DNA of 64,000 nt, taken from assembly GCA_028689585.1 (NCBI GenBank), contig JAQVCW010000001.1:1-64000 (forward strand), read 5' to 3'. The DNA comes from Lachnospiraceae bacterium. Its GTDB lineage: Bacteria > Bacillota > Clostridia > Lachnospirales > Lachnospiraceae. Below, piece after piece: positions 34,053 to 42,746 of this stretch (positions are counted from its first letter, which is position 1; every line of letters begins with the position of its first letter). The position numbers were made by a program, and so were the translations under genes. The notes beneath the pieces are model-generated. The model did no database searches. It was given only the letters and a program-made list of their open reading frames with translations, and had not been told where the DNA came from.

Positions 34053-34889
34053 TCACCCTTTCACGGCTCCGGCCACAATTCCTTTCACAATAAATTTCTG
34101 CAGAAACAGATACAGCAGGAACATTGGAATAATGGACAGCAGGCACGCTGCCGAAGCCAAATTCAGATAGGAAATCTGCTGGCCGATAAACGACTGCTGC
34201 GCCACCGGAAGAGTCCGGACCGAATCCTTCATGATTACCACCAGCGCAATCTGATAGTCGTTCCAGATGCCCAGAGCGGACAGCACCACCACGGTCATTG
34301 TCACCGGCTTTAACAGTGGAAATACAATTTTCCAAAAGGAAGAAAAAACTCCGCAGCCATCAATTCTGGCAGCCTCCTCCAGTTCAATGGGAACCGTTTT
34401 AATGAAGCCGCAGTATAAAAATATAGCAAATCCCATTTGAAATCCTACGGAAACCAGTATGTAAGCAAAAAGAGTATTCAGTATTCCAAGCTTTACGAGA
34501 TTTTTATACAGCGGAAACATGACCGTCTGAAACGGGAGCATGATCGCTGCCAGAAAGACGTACTGCCATGCTGCATAAAAAAAGCTGCTGCCTTTTCGGA
34601 TAATAACATACGCTGCCATACTGCAGATCAAAACGAGAAGGATAACTCCCACCGTCGTGCTGATCAAAGAATTCTTAAATGCCGAAAAGAACTTTGATTT
34701 CTCAATGGCTTCTGAAAAATTATCCAGATAAAGCTGATCCGGAAAAGCCAGCGGAGATTTCAGCATAGTAGCTTCCCTCGGCTTGAAGGCATAAATAATC
34801 AGGATGTAGAATGGTGCAGCAAATAACAGTGTCACCGCCCAGAGCAGTGCAGTAATAAAATACTGTTTTCCTTTCTTGCGTCTGCTCAT
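34053..34889 (-). CDS. yesQ: CUT1 ABC permease, second subunit (YesQ/LplC-like)
   Basis: This 278-aa permease has six membrane segments and the EAA loop ELEEAARIDGCGVFSSFWKIVFPLLKP that contacts the ATPase. It pairs with the permease upstream, and their genes overlap by four bases (ATGA). No cognate ATPase is encoded in the operon, so a shared MsmK-type ATPase from elsewhere is expected, as in B. subtilis. The transported molecule is probably an unsaturated rhamnogalacturonan oligomer. Confidence 0.93.
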   Translation of the reverse strand: MSRRKKGKQYFITALLWAVTLLFAAPFYILIIYAFKPREATMLKSPLAFPDQLYLDNFSEAIEKSKFFSAFKNSLISTTVGVILLVLICSMAAYVIIRKGSSFFYAAWQYVFLAAIMLPFQTVMFPLYKNLVKLGILNTLFAYILVSVGFQMGFAIFLYCGFIKTVPIELEEAARIDGCGVFSSFWKIVFPLLKPVTMTVVVLSALGIWNDYQIALVVIMKDSVRTLPVAQQSFIGQQISYLNLASAACLLSIIPMFLLYLFLQKFIVKGIVAGAVKG

Positions 34890-35743
34890 AATTGCACCTC
34901 TCTTCTGCGGAGCAGTCTGGTCGTTATGCCTGTAATCAGAACTACCATGATGAGCATGACGATCGCTGCCATTTGTCCGTATCCGGCCCTGTTATTCGCA
35001 AAAAAATGATTATATACAAAGATTGCAACTGTCTCGCTGGCTTTTCCAGGCCCTCCATTGGTTGCTACACTGGGGTAGTCAAATATCTTCAGTCCATATC
35101 CCAGCCACAATGTAACGCAGGTGGTAAAAGCGGGCGCAAGAAGCGGAAATGTCACATTCCAGAAAGTCTGCACTGCATTTGCCCCATCAATCCGGGCTGC
35201 TTCCTTCAATTCCTCCGGCACGGACTGGATGCCTGCATTATAAATCACCATGGCCAGTCCCGTGTCCCTCCAGATACACATAAGCGCGATCCCCGGAATA
35301 ACCAGTGTGGTGCTGGTGAGAGGGCTTGCCAGTCCAAAGTTTACCGGAAATATATCACTGTAAATTCTTCCCCAGACAAAAGCAGCAATTACAAGGCTGG
35401 TAATGATTGGAAGAAACATCACGCTCCGCAAGAATCGTTTTCCCCAGACCTTGCTGTCCAGCCCCACCGTAATCGCCAATGCCAGCAAATTAACACCCAC
35501 ACAGGTAATTACGGTATACCACAGCGTATTTTTCACCGCATTTCTGGTCTGACTATCCTCCACCAGATATTTTAAATTTGTTAATCCGATAAAGTTGGAA
35601 TCCTTGGAAAGGCCGTTCCAGTCTGTAAATGCGATCCCGATTCCCTGGAGAAACGGAACAGCCACCACCAGGCAGAAAATAAACATTGCCGGGGCCAGAA
35701 AAGAAAACCATGCGATCTGCTGCCTGCGCTTATATTTTTTCAT
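34886..35743 (-). CDS. yesP: CUT1 ABC permease, first subunit (YesP/LplB-like)
   Basis: This 285-aa permease has six membrane segments and the EAA loop ELKEAARIDGANAVQTFWNVTFPLLAP. The start at 35743 has AAGGGGAG nine bases upstream. A longer in-frame extension to 35803 translates a hairpin repeat and is rejected. The gene lies about 150 bases after the binding-protein gene. Confidence 0.93.
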   Translation of the reverse strand: MKKYKRRQQIAWFSFLAPAMFIFCLVVAVPFLQGIGIAFTDWNGLSKDSNFIGLTNLKYLVEDSQTRNAVKNTLWYTVITCVGVNLLALAITVGLDSKVWGKRFLRSVMFLPIITSLVIAAFVWGRIYSDIFPVNFGLASPLTSTTLVIPGIALMCIWRDTGLAMVIYNAGIQSVPEELKEAARIDGANAVQTFWNVTFPLLAPAFTTCVTLWLGYGLKIFDYPSVATNGGPGKASETVAIFVYNHFFANNRAGYGQMAAIVMLIMVVLITGITTRLLRRREVQL

Positions 35744-35766
35744 CTCATCACTCTCCCCTTTGAACA

Positions 35767-35859
35767 TTATGAGGTGGCTGCGGAGCGGATGGAGCCCTGC
35801 CAACCACCTTTTCTCATATTTCGCCTGACATTATCTCAGCAGGAACGCCGAAGCGTTCC
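35767..35859. repeat. Two short palindromic repeats between binding protein and permease
   Basis: The AGGTGG/CCACCT hairpin (35767-35830) matches 6664-6710. The perfect palindrome AGGAACGC-CGAA-GCGTTCCT (35840-35859) is a member of the AAGAACGC family. The two together sit between yesO and yesP, where the hairpins could reduce the amount of permease message. Confidence 0.8.
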
Positions 35860-35890
35860 TGTCTTTGATCCTGCCTGCTCAATTTAAATT

Positions 35891-37204
35891 TCAGCCTCCG
35901 GTTGCACGGATGTTTTCAAACGACTGCTGCCATGCTTCTACCACTTCCTCCGGTGACTGACCGGAAATTCGTCCTTCGATATAAATCTTCACAAAATCCT
36001 GATAATACTGCCCTGTCATTCCCGGATTTTTCTCAAAGAAATAGGCATGTTCGTCCATCACCTGGCTGAATATAGCCTGCAGCGGATCCGGATTGTCCGC
36101 GGACACACCTGAAATAGCACTGATACAGCCGCTGGCATTACTCCAGATTTTTCCCGCTTCTTCTGTCAGGCAGAATTCTGCAAACAGCATTGCTTCTTCC
36201 ATATGCTTACTGCCTTCTGATACCATAAATGCATCATCCGCATTGCATGGCATATAGTTTTTCGTCACATCATCACTCCAAGGATAATAGGTAAAGCCAA
36301 ATTCATCCGTATTCCCTGCTGCTTCCTGAGCGATGCGAATGTCCGAGATTGCCCAGGTTCCCTGAAGCATCATCGCTGCATCTCCGCGTCCGAACTGCGC
36401 ATACTGATCTGATGCCTGCTGGCTGGCAGCCTTTTCATCTACCAGTGCGTAATCTCTGACCAACTGCTGTCCATGGGTAATAATATCAATAAATTCCGGA
36501 TAATCTGTAAAGCTCTTTTCGCCGCTGACCAGATTTTGGCACAGATTTGGTTCCTGTACCATCAGCCCTGCCCAGGTCTGTCCTTCCAGCACAATATTTT
36601 CCGTCCATGATTCTGCATAACCGGAAGCCAGTGGCGTCATCCCTGCATCCTTGATTTTCTGCAGTGCGGACAGCACTCCAGATATGGTCTCCAATTCGCT
36701 TTCCTCCACGCCGGCCTCCTGCAGCATATTTTTATTGTAATAGAAGCCGTATCCGCCCCGATCCAGCGGTATTCCGTAGATATTTCCATTCATGGAAATG
36801 GATTCAATGCATTCCGCGTCTATGGTATCTGGAAATACCTCCGGATCGATTGCTTTGATCAGACCTGCTTCGATCACCTCCGGCACCTCAAATGGCCGGT
36901 AATTAATCAGATCCGGAGCATTATCCGCAGCTACTCTCTGTTTGTACTGATTCACAAAATCATCTCTGGACAGAAATTCTACCTCCACCTTAATATTGGG
37001 ATACTTTGCTGTAAACGCTTCTGCCAATGCAAGCAGGCCATCCTTCTTTCCCTGCTCTCCCATGTGATGAAGAAAAGTGAGTGTTACCTCTTCCGATGAT
37101 TTTGTCTTTACCTGTTCTGCCATAGCACTCACTGCAGACGATCCCAATACCATTGCTGCAGACAGTCCGATAGCGGTCCATGCCTTACCTCGTTTTCTAA
37201 ACAT
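35891..37204 (-). CDS. yesO: CUT1 ABC substrate-binding protein (YesO/LplA-like)
   Basis: This 437-aa protein has a signal peptide (hydrophobic core about 9-24, cleavage near SAMA) and a type I solute-binding fold. The first lobe starts with VTLTFLHHMGEQGKKDGLLALAEAF. A cysteine lipobox is not obvious, so the anchoring mode is uncertain. It should bind oligosaccharides from rhamnogalacturonan for the two permeases downstream. GGGAGG lies just before the start and an extended -10 promoter is seen upstream. The gene follows the sensor-regulator pair, which probably controls it. Confidence 0.93.
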   Translation of the reverse strand: MFRKRGKAWTAIGLSAAMVLGSSAVSAMAEQVKTKSSEEVTLTFLHHMGEQGKKDGLLALAEAFTAKYPNIKVEVEFLSRDDFVNQYKQRVAADNAPDLINYRPFEVPEVIEAGLIKAIDPEVFPDTIDAECIESISMNGNIYGIPLDRGGYGFYYNKNMLQEAGVEESELETISGVLSALQKIKDAGMTPLASGYAESWTENIVLEGQTWAGLMVQEPNLCQNLVSGEKSFTDYPEFIDIITHGQQLVRDYALVDEKAASQQASDQYAQFGRGDAAMMLQGTWAISDIRIAQEAAGNTDEFGFTYYPWSDDVTKNYMPCNADDAFMVSEGSKHMEEAMLFAEFCLTEEAGKIWSNASGCISAISGVSADNPDPLQAIFSQVMDEHAYFFEKNPGMTGQYYQDFVKIYIEGRISGQSPEEVVEAWQQSFENIRATGG

Positions 37205-37238
37205 ATTAAAACCTCCCTCTTTGTTATTTTGTAAGTAC

Positions 37239-37247
37239 ATTATAACA
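37239..37247 (-). promoter_or_regulatory. Extended -10 promoter of the yesO operon
   Basis: On the minus strand TGTTATAAT gives a perfect TATAAT (37239-37244) with the TGn extension. There is no good -35 at 17 bp, as expected for a promoter that needs an activator such as YesN. Confidence 0.6.
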
Positions 37248-37288
37248 AATACAAGGGAGGCATTCTATGAGACAAATCAAGCATTTTA

Positions 37289-38047
37289 TTAGCTATTTTG
37301 ATATTCTTTCGGTGACTTTCCAGTTATCTTTTTGAACAGTTGGTAAAAGTATGCATAATTGTCGATACCGACTATATTTGATATTTCATAAATCTTATAC
37401 TTCCCTTCTTTCAGCAGTTCCAGCGACTTTTCTATTTTAAATTCATTATTAATATCCACAAAATTTTTTCCGGTTTCTTTTTTCAGCAGACGGCTCAAAT
37501 GAGCTGCGCTCAGTCCCACATAATCAGCCAGCTCTCCAAGACTGAGTTTTTTGTCACTGTTTTCCTTCATATAGGCCAGGGCCCTGCGCACCGAACAGTT
37601 CTTCTGCTTTTCAATCTCAATTTTAGAAAAATGATTTTCCGCCTTTTCTCTCTGTTCTTCCGCCGCAGCTTCTTCCTCTGCAATTCCGAAGGTCCGTTTG
37701 ACTGCCTCTGCCAGCTCTTCATTATCAATGGGCTTTAAAATCAGATCAATAACTCCGATCCGAAGTGCGCTTCTGGCATATTCAAATTCATTAAACCCGG
37801 TAATTACAATTCCTTTTGTCTGCGGCTTTTTCCTGCGCAGCTCCTCCAAAATCTCCAGTCCTGTAATTTCCGGCATTTTAATATCCGTAATCACAAGATC
37901 CACCGGATTTTTCAGGCAATAACTTCTGCCTTCCTCCGCATGGGGAAATACGCCCGCCACACGGCAGTCCAGTAAAGCCCAGTCTATTGTCTTTTCCAAA
38001 GAAGCAAGAATTAAAGGATTATCATCGATCAATACAACCTGTTTCAT
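37289..38047 (-). CDS. yesN: AraC-type response regulator (YesN)
   Basis: This 252-aa protein has a receiver domain (about 1-120, phosphorylated Asp55 in LVITDIKMPE, Lys104-type residue in LILKPIDN) and an AraC helix-turn-helix (about 155-250, LSLGELADYVGLSAAHLSRLLKKETG). It should activate yesO-yesR when phosphorylated by the kinase upstream. The two genes overlap by four bases (ATGA). Confidence 0.93.
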   Translation of the reverse strand: MKQVVLIDDNPLILASLEKTIDWALLDCRVAGVFPHAEEGRSYCLKNPVDLVITDIKMPEITGLEILEELRRKKPQTKGIVITGFNEFEYARSALRIGVIDLILKPIDNEELAEAVKRTFGIAEEEAAAEEQREKAENHFSKIEIEKQKNCSVRRALAYMKENSDKKLSLGELADYVGLSAAHLSRLLKKETGKNFVDINNEFKIEKSLELLKEGKYKIYEISNIVGIDNYAYFYQLFKKITGKSPKEYQNS

Positions 38048-39033
38048 CTTTCTCCTCCTGGGACATCAGCCAGTTGATTTTCGTCTCTGCCGGCAGGTAT
38101 GACTACCGTAAACGTAGTTCCATGTCCAAGACTGCTCTCCACAAATACTCCATAAGGCTCTCCGTAGCAGATCTGAATCCGCTTCTTCACGCTCTGAATT
38201 CCATAATGAATTACTTTCTCCTCCTGAGGGATCCGGTCCAGTTTTTCCATGGTTTCTTCGTCCATTCCAGCGCCGTTATCGGATACCCGGATCACAAGGC
38301 AGTCTCTTTGAAAGCGCTCTTCCCTGCTGACTCCTACCACAATTACCGCATCGTCCTTCATATGCTCTATTCCATGAATGATCGCATTTTCAGCCAAAGG
38401 CTGCAGCAGCAGAGCCGGTATTTCGTATTCCTCCAGCCCTTCCTCAAAATCATAAAATACCTCCAGACGGTCTTTCATGATAGATTTCTGAATATCCAAA
38501 TAAGCCTCTACATACTGCAGCTCCATTTTCAGCGGAATGAGCCTTGTTCCCGGCTGTATTGCCGCACGCATCAGCCGCCCGAGCCTGGTGCAGAGCTGTG
38601 AGATCTCACTCTGTCCGGTCAGTTTTGCCCTGGCGTTGATCGTCTCCATCGCATTATAAATAAAATGAGGATTGACCATTGCCTGCAGTTCCATAAATTC
38701 TGCCTGCAAGGCCCGGTACTGTGCCTGCTCCGCCAGAAGCATCTGCTGTGCAAGCTGCTGTACCACTCCCTGCAGATCATCCACCATCTGATTATAGGTT
38801 CTTGTAATTTCCCCGATTTCATCCCTGGGAAACGGCGGCAGTACTTTCTGCCATTTTCCTGTTTTCATCTGCTGCATGTGCCGGATCAGATATCTGATTT
38901 CTTTTGTAATTCCTCTGGAAATTCCTGTAGCGCACAGCAGCGCTGCAAGAATGGCTATGATACAAATGGTAAGAATCGCGCTTTTTACCTTCTGTGCCTG
39001 CCCCAGCACCTCCTCCTCTGACACCAGGTACAT
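38044..39033 (-). pseudogene. yesM: YesM-type sensor kinase, C-terminal part after an amber codon
   Basis: This 329-residue segment has a membrane helix (about 17-37), a HAMP domain, the phosphoacceptor His (about 123) in AMVNPHFIYN and the ATPase domain with GIQSVKKRIQICYG-type ending. It follows, in the same frame, the N-terminal segment that ends at a TAG at 39040-39042, two codons before the ATG at 39033. Intact YesM kinases contain both parts in one chain. The gene is therefore interrupted by a nonsense codon, unless translation restarts here or the TAG is read through. No good ribosome site precedes 39033. Confidence 0.75.
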
Positions 39034-39039
39034 GATTTT

Positions 39040-39825
39040 CTATTTTTCATCTTCTGTGCCCTTGCACTGAAAAACATATTTACTGTTCCTGATTTCCACC
39101 AGTTTTGCCTCCGGCTGGACTCTTTCGCCCAGCTTCAGCAGAGCATTCCCGTCCGGCAGGCCCTCCAGGCTGCCAAAAACCGGAGTTTTCTCCTGCCCGA
39201 AAATGATCAGGTGACCGTTCTGACTCGTCTCCAGTTTTTCAAACTGATTCTGGATCAGACTCCGTTCAATCCCCACTGCCACCATTCCCACATAACGCAG
39301 TGTGGAAACGTCATAAATATGGCGCATCAAATACACGATTCCATCTTCCTCCGGAACAGTGAACCATTCCGCTCTCGTTCCCTCGGGAAGCGCTGTTTCT
39401 ACTGATGTCATATAGGCTTTTACCGACTCAAGGCCGCCCCGGAAGCTCTGGGACTGGTAATTATAATAGTAAAAATCATCCTTTTCATCCATCAGATACA
39501 GATCCAGAACCGGCGAAGCCGTCGTGTTGCGGGTATTTACAAAGCTGGAAAGCATTCCCCTTTTATGATACTCCAGACTGTTTCCATCATTAAAATATTC
39601 CCCAAATAAATCCCACTGCTGAACCGTATTGTAAATACTGTCCTCAAACTCCTTTGTCCTGGTACTCAGATTGACCGCAATCTGCTCTACCAGCATAGCA
39701 GTATACGCACTTGTGGAGTTCACAAGCGTCTGATAATACATGGTATTTAACACAATTCCCGTAGCTGAAATACCCATCAGCAGAAGCAGTGCGCAGGCCA
39801 GCAATATCTTTTTCCCTATTGTCAT
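39040..39825 (-). pseudogene. yesM: YesM-type sensor kinase, N-terminal sensor part ending at an amber codon
   Basis: This 261-residue segment has an N-terminal membrane helix (about 5-27) and an extracytoplasmic dCache-like sensor domain (about 30-255). It stops at TAG directly before the second membrane helix. The sequence after TAG continues in frame (Lys-Ile-Met-Tyr) and completes a normal kinase, so one base change accounts for the split. AAAGGAAAAAG precedes the start at 39825. If not suppressed, the product is a secreted sensor without a kinase. Confidence 0.75.
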
Positions 39826-39868
39826 TTTCTTTTTCCTTTTTACCTGTCGGGAATATCATCTTAAAACC

Positions 39869-39896
39869 AGTATATCCGCAAGACAGCAAAAATCAA
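39869..39896 (-). promoter_or_regulatory. Promoter of the yesMN operon
   Basis: On the minus strand TTGATT (39891-39896), 16 bp, TATACT (39869-39874). Confidence 0.55.
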
Positions 39897-39903
39897 AGTC
39901 CAT

Positions 39904-39932
39904 AATCAGTACCGACTAAGCCGGTACTGATT
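39904..39932 (-). promoter_or_regulatory. Hairpin between Rpn copy A and the yesMN promoter
   Basis: AATCAGTACCG pairs with CGGTACTGATT. No U-run is present. It may end the Rpn transcript or insulate the kinase operon. Confidence 0.45.
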
Positions 39933-39968
39933 GCTGCGGTGCTATATTGCCTCTTGGATTCTAAAATT

Positions 39969-40859
39969 CTACTCCTGAGTCTTTCCATTTTCCTTCCTGT
40001 ATTGGCAGATTGCCTCCGGTGTCCATTCCGGATGTTCCTGAAGCAGTTTACATATAGACTCCACATACTCCTCTGTCTCTTCTACATGCTCTGCAATTGT
40101 CTGCACCGAAAGGCCTTTCTCCATCTTCTTTTTTATCTGTTCGATTAATTTCTCCCCGCGCCCTTCTTCTCTTCCTTCTTCGCGCCCTTCTTCCCTCTCA
40201 TATATTTTTTCTTCCCATGCCTGCATATACTTCACCCCGATTTCTTCACTGGATTTAACTTGCCGTACACGTTCATGGATTTTCTTGATCCGCTCACTTT
40301 TGGAATTTGCTGCCGCCTGATCGGTTGACTGCTCCACATACTTTAAGAATTCCACCAGCTCTTCACTGACATCCTCCGGATTCTTTCCTTTTGTATTCAG
40401 AAAAATCCGCTTCGTTCCATCCTCTAACTGAAGTCCTGGAGCTTCTTTGCACACCGGTTGGAAAGTATACTGATACTTCCCATAGCCAAACAGGTCATAC
40501 GGTGTAATCATGATAATGCAGGAGTCCTTAAGCTGATTGTAATTAACTGTCCCGGCAGGCAGCAATCCGGAATCAATCAATGCCTGATAAAATCTGGACC
40601 GTTTCAGCAGATCTGTCTTTCTGGTTTTCTGCATTTCTGTGTTATACACTGTCTCATCTGCATCCATGGCGAATACATCAAGGCGTACTGCTTTCAGATA
40701 CTGCGATGTCTGGAGCTGCTTTTCCACCTCATTCTCCATCAGCAATTGAACTGGGCTATTCATAATGATCTCCAATACGGCCTGGTGTACCTCAGGATCT
40801 TCCATCACCTCATCAAATAAAAAGCGGTCAATTAAATCCAATTCCTGTAATAATACCAT
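39969..40859 (-). CDS. Rpn-type PD-(D/E)XK nuclease (transposase-like), copy A
   Basis: This 296-aa protein matches the Rpn/PDDEXK_2 group. The nuclease core is in residues about 35-165 (RLDVFAMDADETVYNTEMQK, holding the Asp and Glu-x-Gln triad residues). A helical part and an Arg-Glu-Glu-Gly repeat (three units, about 215-230) follow, then a C-terminal helical tail. Known members promote RecA-independent recombination. The start at 40859 has AAGGAGA four bases upstream. It is about 97 percent identical to copy C at 41691 by eye. Confidence 0.85.
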   Translation of the reverse strand: MVLLQELDLIDRFLFDEVMEDPEVHQAVLEIIMNSPVQLLMENEVEKQLQTSQYLKAVRLDVFAMDADETVYNTEMQKTRKTDLLKRSRFYQALIDSGLLPAGTVNYNQLKDSCIIMITPYDLFGYGKYQYTFQPVCKEAPGLQLEDGTKRIFLNTKGKNPEDVSEELVEFLKYVEQSTDQAAANSKSERIKKIHERVRQVKSSEEIGVKYMQAWEEKIYEREEGREEGREEGRGEKLIEQIKKKMEKGLSVQTIAEHVEETEEYVESICKLLQEHPEWTPEAICQYRKENGKTQE

Positions 40860-40923
40860 AGGTTCTCCTTCCCTATGCACAGCTTAGCCTACACAAGGAA
40901 AAAAGAAATACCACGTTTCCTTT

Positions 40924-40952
40924 AGTATAACGGACTGCGCATTTTTTGTAAA
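40924..40952 (-). promoter_or_regulatory. Promoter of Rpn copy A
   Basis: TTTACA (40947-40952), 17 bp, TATACT (40924-40929) on the minus strand. The same promoter is duplicated upstream of copy C. Confidence 0.65.
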
Positions 40953-41071
40953 TAAATGAGTGAATTGTTTTGGCAGAAATGCCAGAGTAAAGATTTTCCA
41001 AATCTGAATTAGAAAGTGAAAAAATAAAATTCTATGTAGATTTATAAAGCAGCTTCTCTTTCGTTTAACAC

Positions 41072-41126
41072 AAAAAACTTCTGGTTTTTGCAGATGCACT
41101 AAGCACCGCTGCGCCAGAAGCTTTTT
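41072..41126. terminator. Two-way terminator-like hairpin
   Basis: AAAAAACTTCTGG...CCAGAAGCTTTTT has A-runs and T-runs outside the stem on both sides, so it could terminate transcription in either direction between Rpn copies. Confidence 0.55.
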
Positions 41127-41228
41127 ATCTACTGGCGCAGACTGCTATAGATTGGCAGATTCAACCTGAAACCCGTTTTCTTCAAAGTAACTCTTACAAA
41201 GAGCTTTTTAAATTTAGATCCTACAGTT

Positions 41229-41640
41229 CTACTCCTGAGTCTTCCCATTTCCCTTCCTGTATTTGCAGATTTCCTCCGGTGTCCACTCCGGATGTTCCTG
41301 AAGCAGTTTACATATAGACTCCACATACTCCGCTGCCTCTTCTATATGCTCTGCAATCGTCTGCACTGAAAGGCCTTTTTCCATCTTCTTTTTTATCTGT
41401 TCGATTAATTTTTCCCCGCGCCCCTCTTCTCTTCCTTCTTCTCTTCCCTCTTCGCGCCCTTCTTCTCTCTCATATATTTTTTCTTCCCATGCCTGCATAT
41501 ACTTCACCCCGATTTCTTCACTGGATTTGACTTGCCGTACACGTTCATGGATTTTCTTGATCCGCTCACTTTTGGAATTTGCTGCCACCTGATCGGTTGA
41601 CTGCTCCACATACTTTAAGAATTCCACCAGTTCTTCACTG
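41229..41640 (-). pseudogene. Rpn copy B, 5'-truncated
   Basis: This 132-codon fragment corresponds to the last 130 residues of copy C. It has four Arg-Glu-Glu-Gly units. The matching region starts abruptly after TTCTTCACTG at 41640, where it joins a second copy of the sequence found at 41178 (TCTTCAAAGTAACTC). It is therefore the left half of a 463-bp tandem duplication of the 3' end of copy C. It lacks the catalytic part and a ribosome site. Confidence 0.85.
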
Positions 41641-41690
41641 TCTTCAAAGTAACTCTTACAAAGAGCTTTTTAAATTTGGATCCTGCAGTT

Positions 41691-42653
41691 CTACTCCTGA
41701 GTCTTCCCATTTTCCTTCCTATATTTGCAGATTTCCTCTGGTGTCCACTCCGGATGTTCCTGAAGCAGTTTGCATATAGACTCCACATACTCCGCTGCCT
41801 CTTCTACATGCTCTGCAATCGTCTGCACTGAAAGGCCTTTTTCCATCTTCTTTTTTATCTGTTCGATTAATTTCTCCCCACGCCCCTCTTCTCTTCCTTC
41901 TTCCCTTCCTTCTTCCCTTCCTTCTACTCTTCCTTCTTCTCTTCCTTCTTCTCTTCCTTCTACTCTTCCCTCTTCGCGCCCTTCTTCCCTCTCATATATT
42001 TTTTCTTCCCATGCCTGCATATACTTCACCCCGATTTCTTCACTGGATTTGACTTGCCGTACACGTTCATGGATTTTTTTGATCCGCTCACTTTTGGACT
42101 TTGCTGCCGCCTGATCGGTTGACTGCTCCACATACTTTAAGAATTCCACCAGTTCTTCACTGACATCCTCCGGATTCTTTCCTTTTGTATTCAGAAAAAT
42201 CCGCTTCGTTCCATCCTCTAACTGAAGTCCTGGAGCTTCTTTGCACACCGGTTGGAAAGTATACCGATACTTGCCATAGCCAAACAGATCATACGGTGTA
42301 ATCATGATAATGCAGGAGTCCTTAAGCCGATTGTAATTAACTGTCCCGGCAGGCAGCAATCCCGAATCAATCAATGCCTGATAAAATCTGGACCGTTTCA
42401 GCAGATCTGTCTTTCTGGTTTTCTGCATTTCTGTGTTATACACTGTCTCATCTGCATCCATGGCGAATACATCAAGGCGCACTGCTTTCAGATACTGCGA
42501 TGTCTGGAGCTGCTTTTCCACCTCATTCTCCATCAGCAATTGAATTGGGCTATTCATGATAATCTCCAACACGGCCTGATGTACCTCTGGGTCCTCCATC
42601 ACCTCATCAAACAAAAAGCGGTCAATTAAATCCAATTCCTGTAATAATACCAT
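41691..42653 (-). CDS. Rpn-type PD-(D/E)XK nuclease (transposase-like), copy C
   Basis: This 320-aa protein is the full-length paralogue of copy A. It differs at about eight positions and has nine Arg-Glu/Val-Glu-Gly units instead of three. The catalytic region and the C-terminal tail are the same. The start at 42653 has AAGGAGA upstream. Its own promoter lies at 42718-42746. Confidence 0.85.
   Translation of the reverse strand: MVLLQELDLIDRFLFDEVMEDPEVHQAVLEIIMNSPIQLLMENEVEKQLQTSQYLKAVRLDVFAMDADETVYNTEMQKTRKTDLLKRSRFYQALIDSGLLPAGTVNYNRLKDSCIIMITPYDLFGYGKYRYTFQPVCKEAPGLQLEDGTKRIFLNTKGKNPEDVSEELVEFLKYVEQSTDQAAAKSKSERIKKIHERVRQVKSSEEIGVKYMQAWEEKIYEREEGREEGRVEGREEGREEGRVEGREEGREEGREEGRGEKLIEQIKKKMEKGLSVQTIAEHVEEAAEYVESICKLLQEHPEWTPEEICKYRKENGKTQE
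41881..41990 (-). repeat. 12-bp in-frame minisatellite in Rpn copy C
   Basis: Nine 12-bp units encode REEG or RVEG. Copies A (about 40160-40200) and B (about 41420-41475) have three and four units, which shows expansion or contraction since the duplications. Confidence 0.85.
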
Positions 42654-42717
42654 AGGCTCTCCTTCCCTATGCACAGCTTAGCCTACACAAGGAAAAAAGA
42701 AATACTACGTTTCCTTT

Positions 42718-42746
42718 AGTATAACGGACTGCGCATTCTTTGTAAA
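42718..42746 (-). promoter_or_regulatory. Promoter of Rpn copy C
   Basis: TTTACA (42741-42746), 17 bp, TATACT (42718-42723), identical boxes to those of copy A. Confidence 0.65.

Larger units (their letters stand above)
40860..41228. other. Region between Rpn copy A and truncated copy B
   Basis: It contains the copy A promoter, about 110 bp homologous to the leader of copy C (42660-42790), and a large hairpin at 41072-41126 (CTTCTGG/CCAGAAG with a GCAG/CTGC inner stem and U-runs on both sides). A CTGCGCCAG/CTGGCGCAG stem at 41109-41140 competes with it. No gene is seen. Confidence 0.6.
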
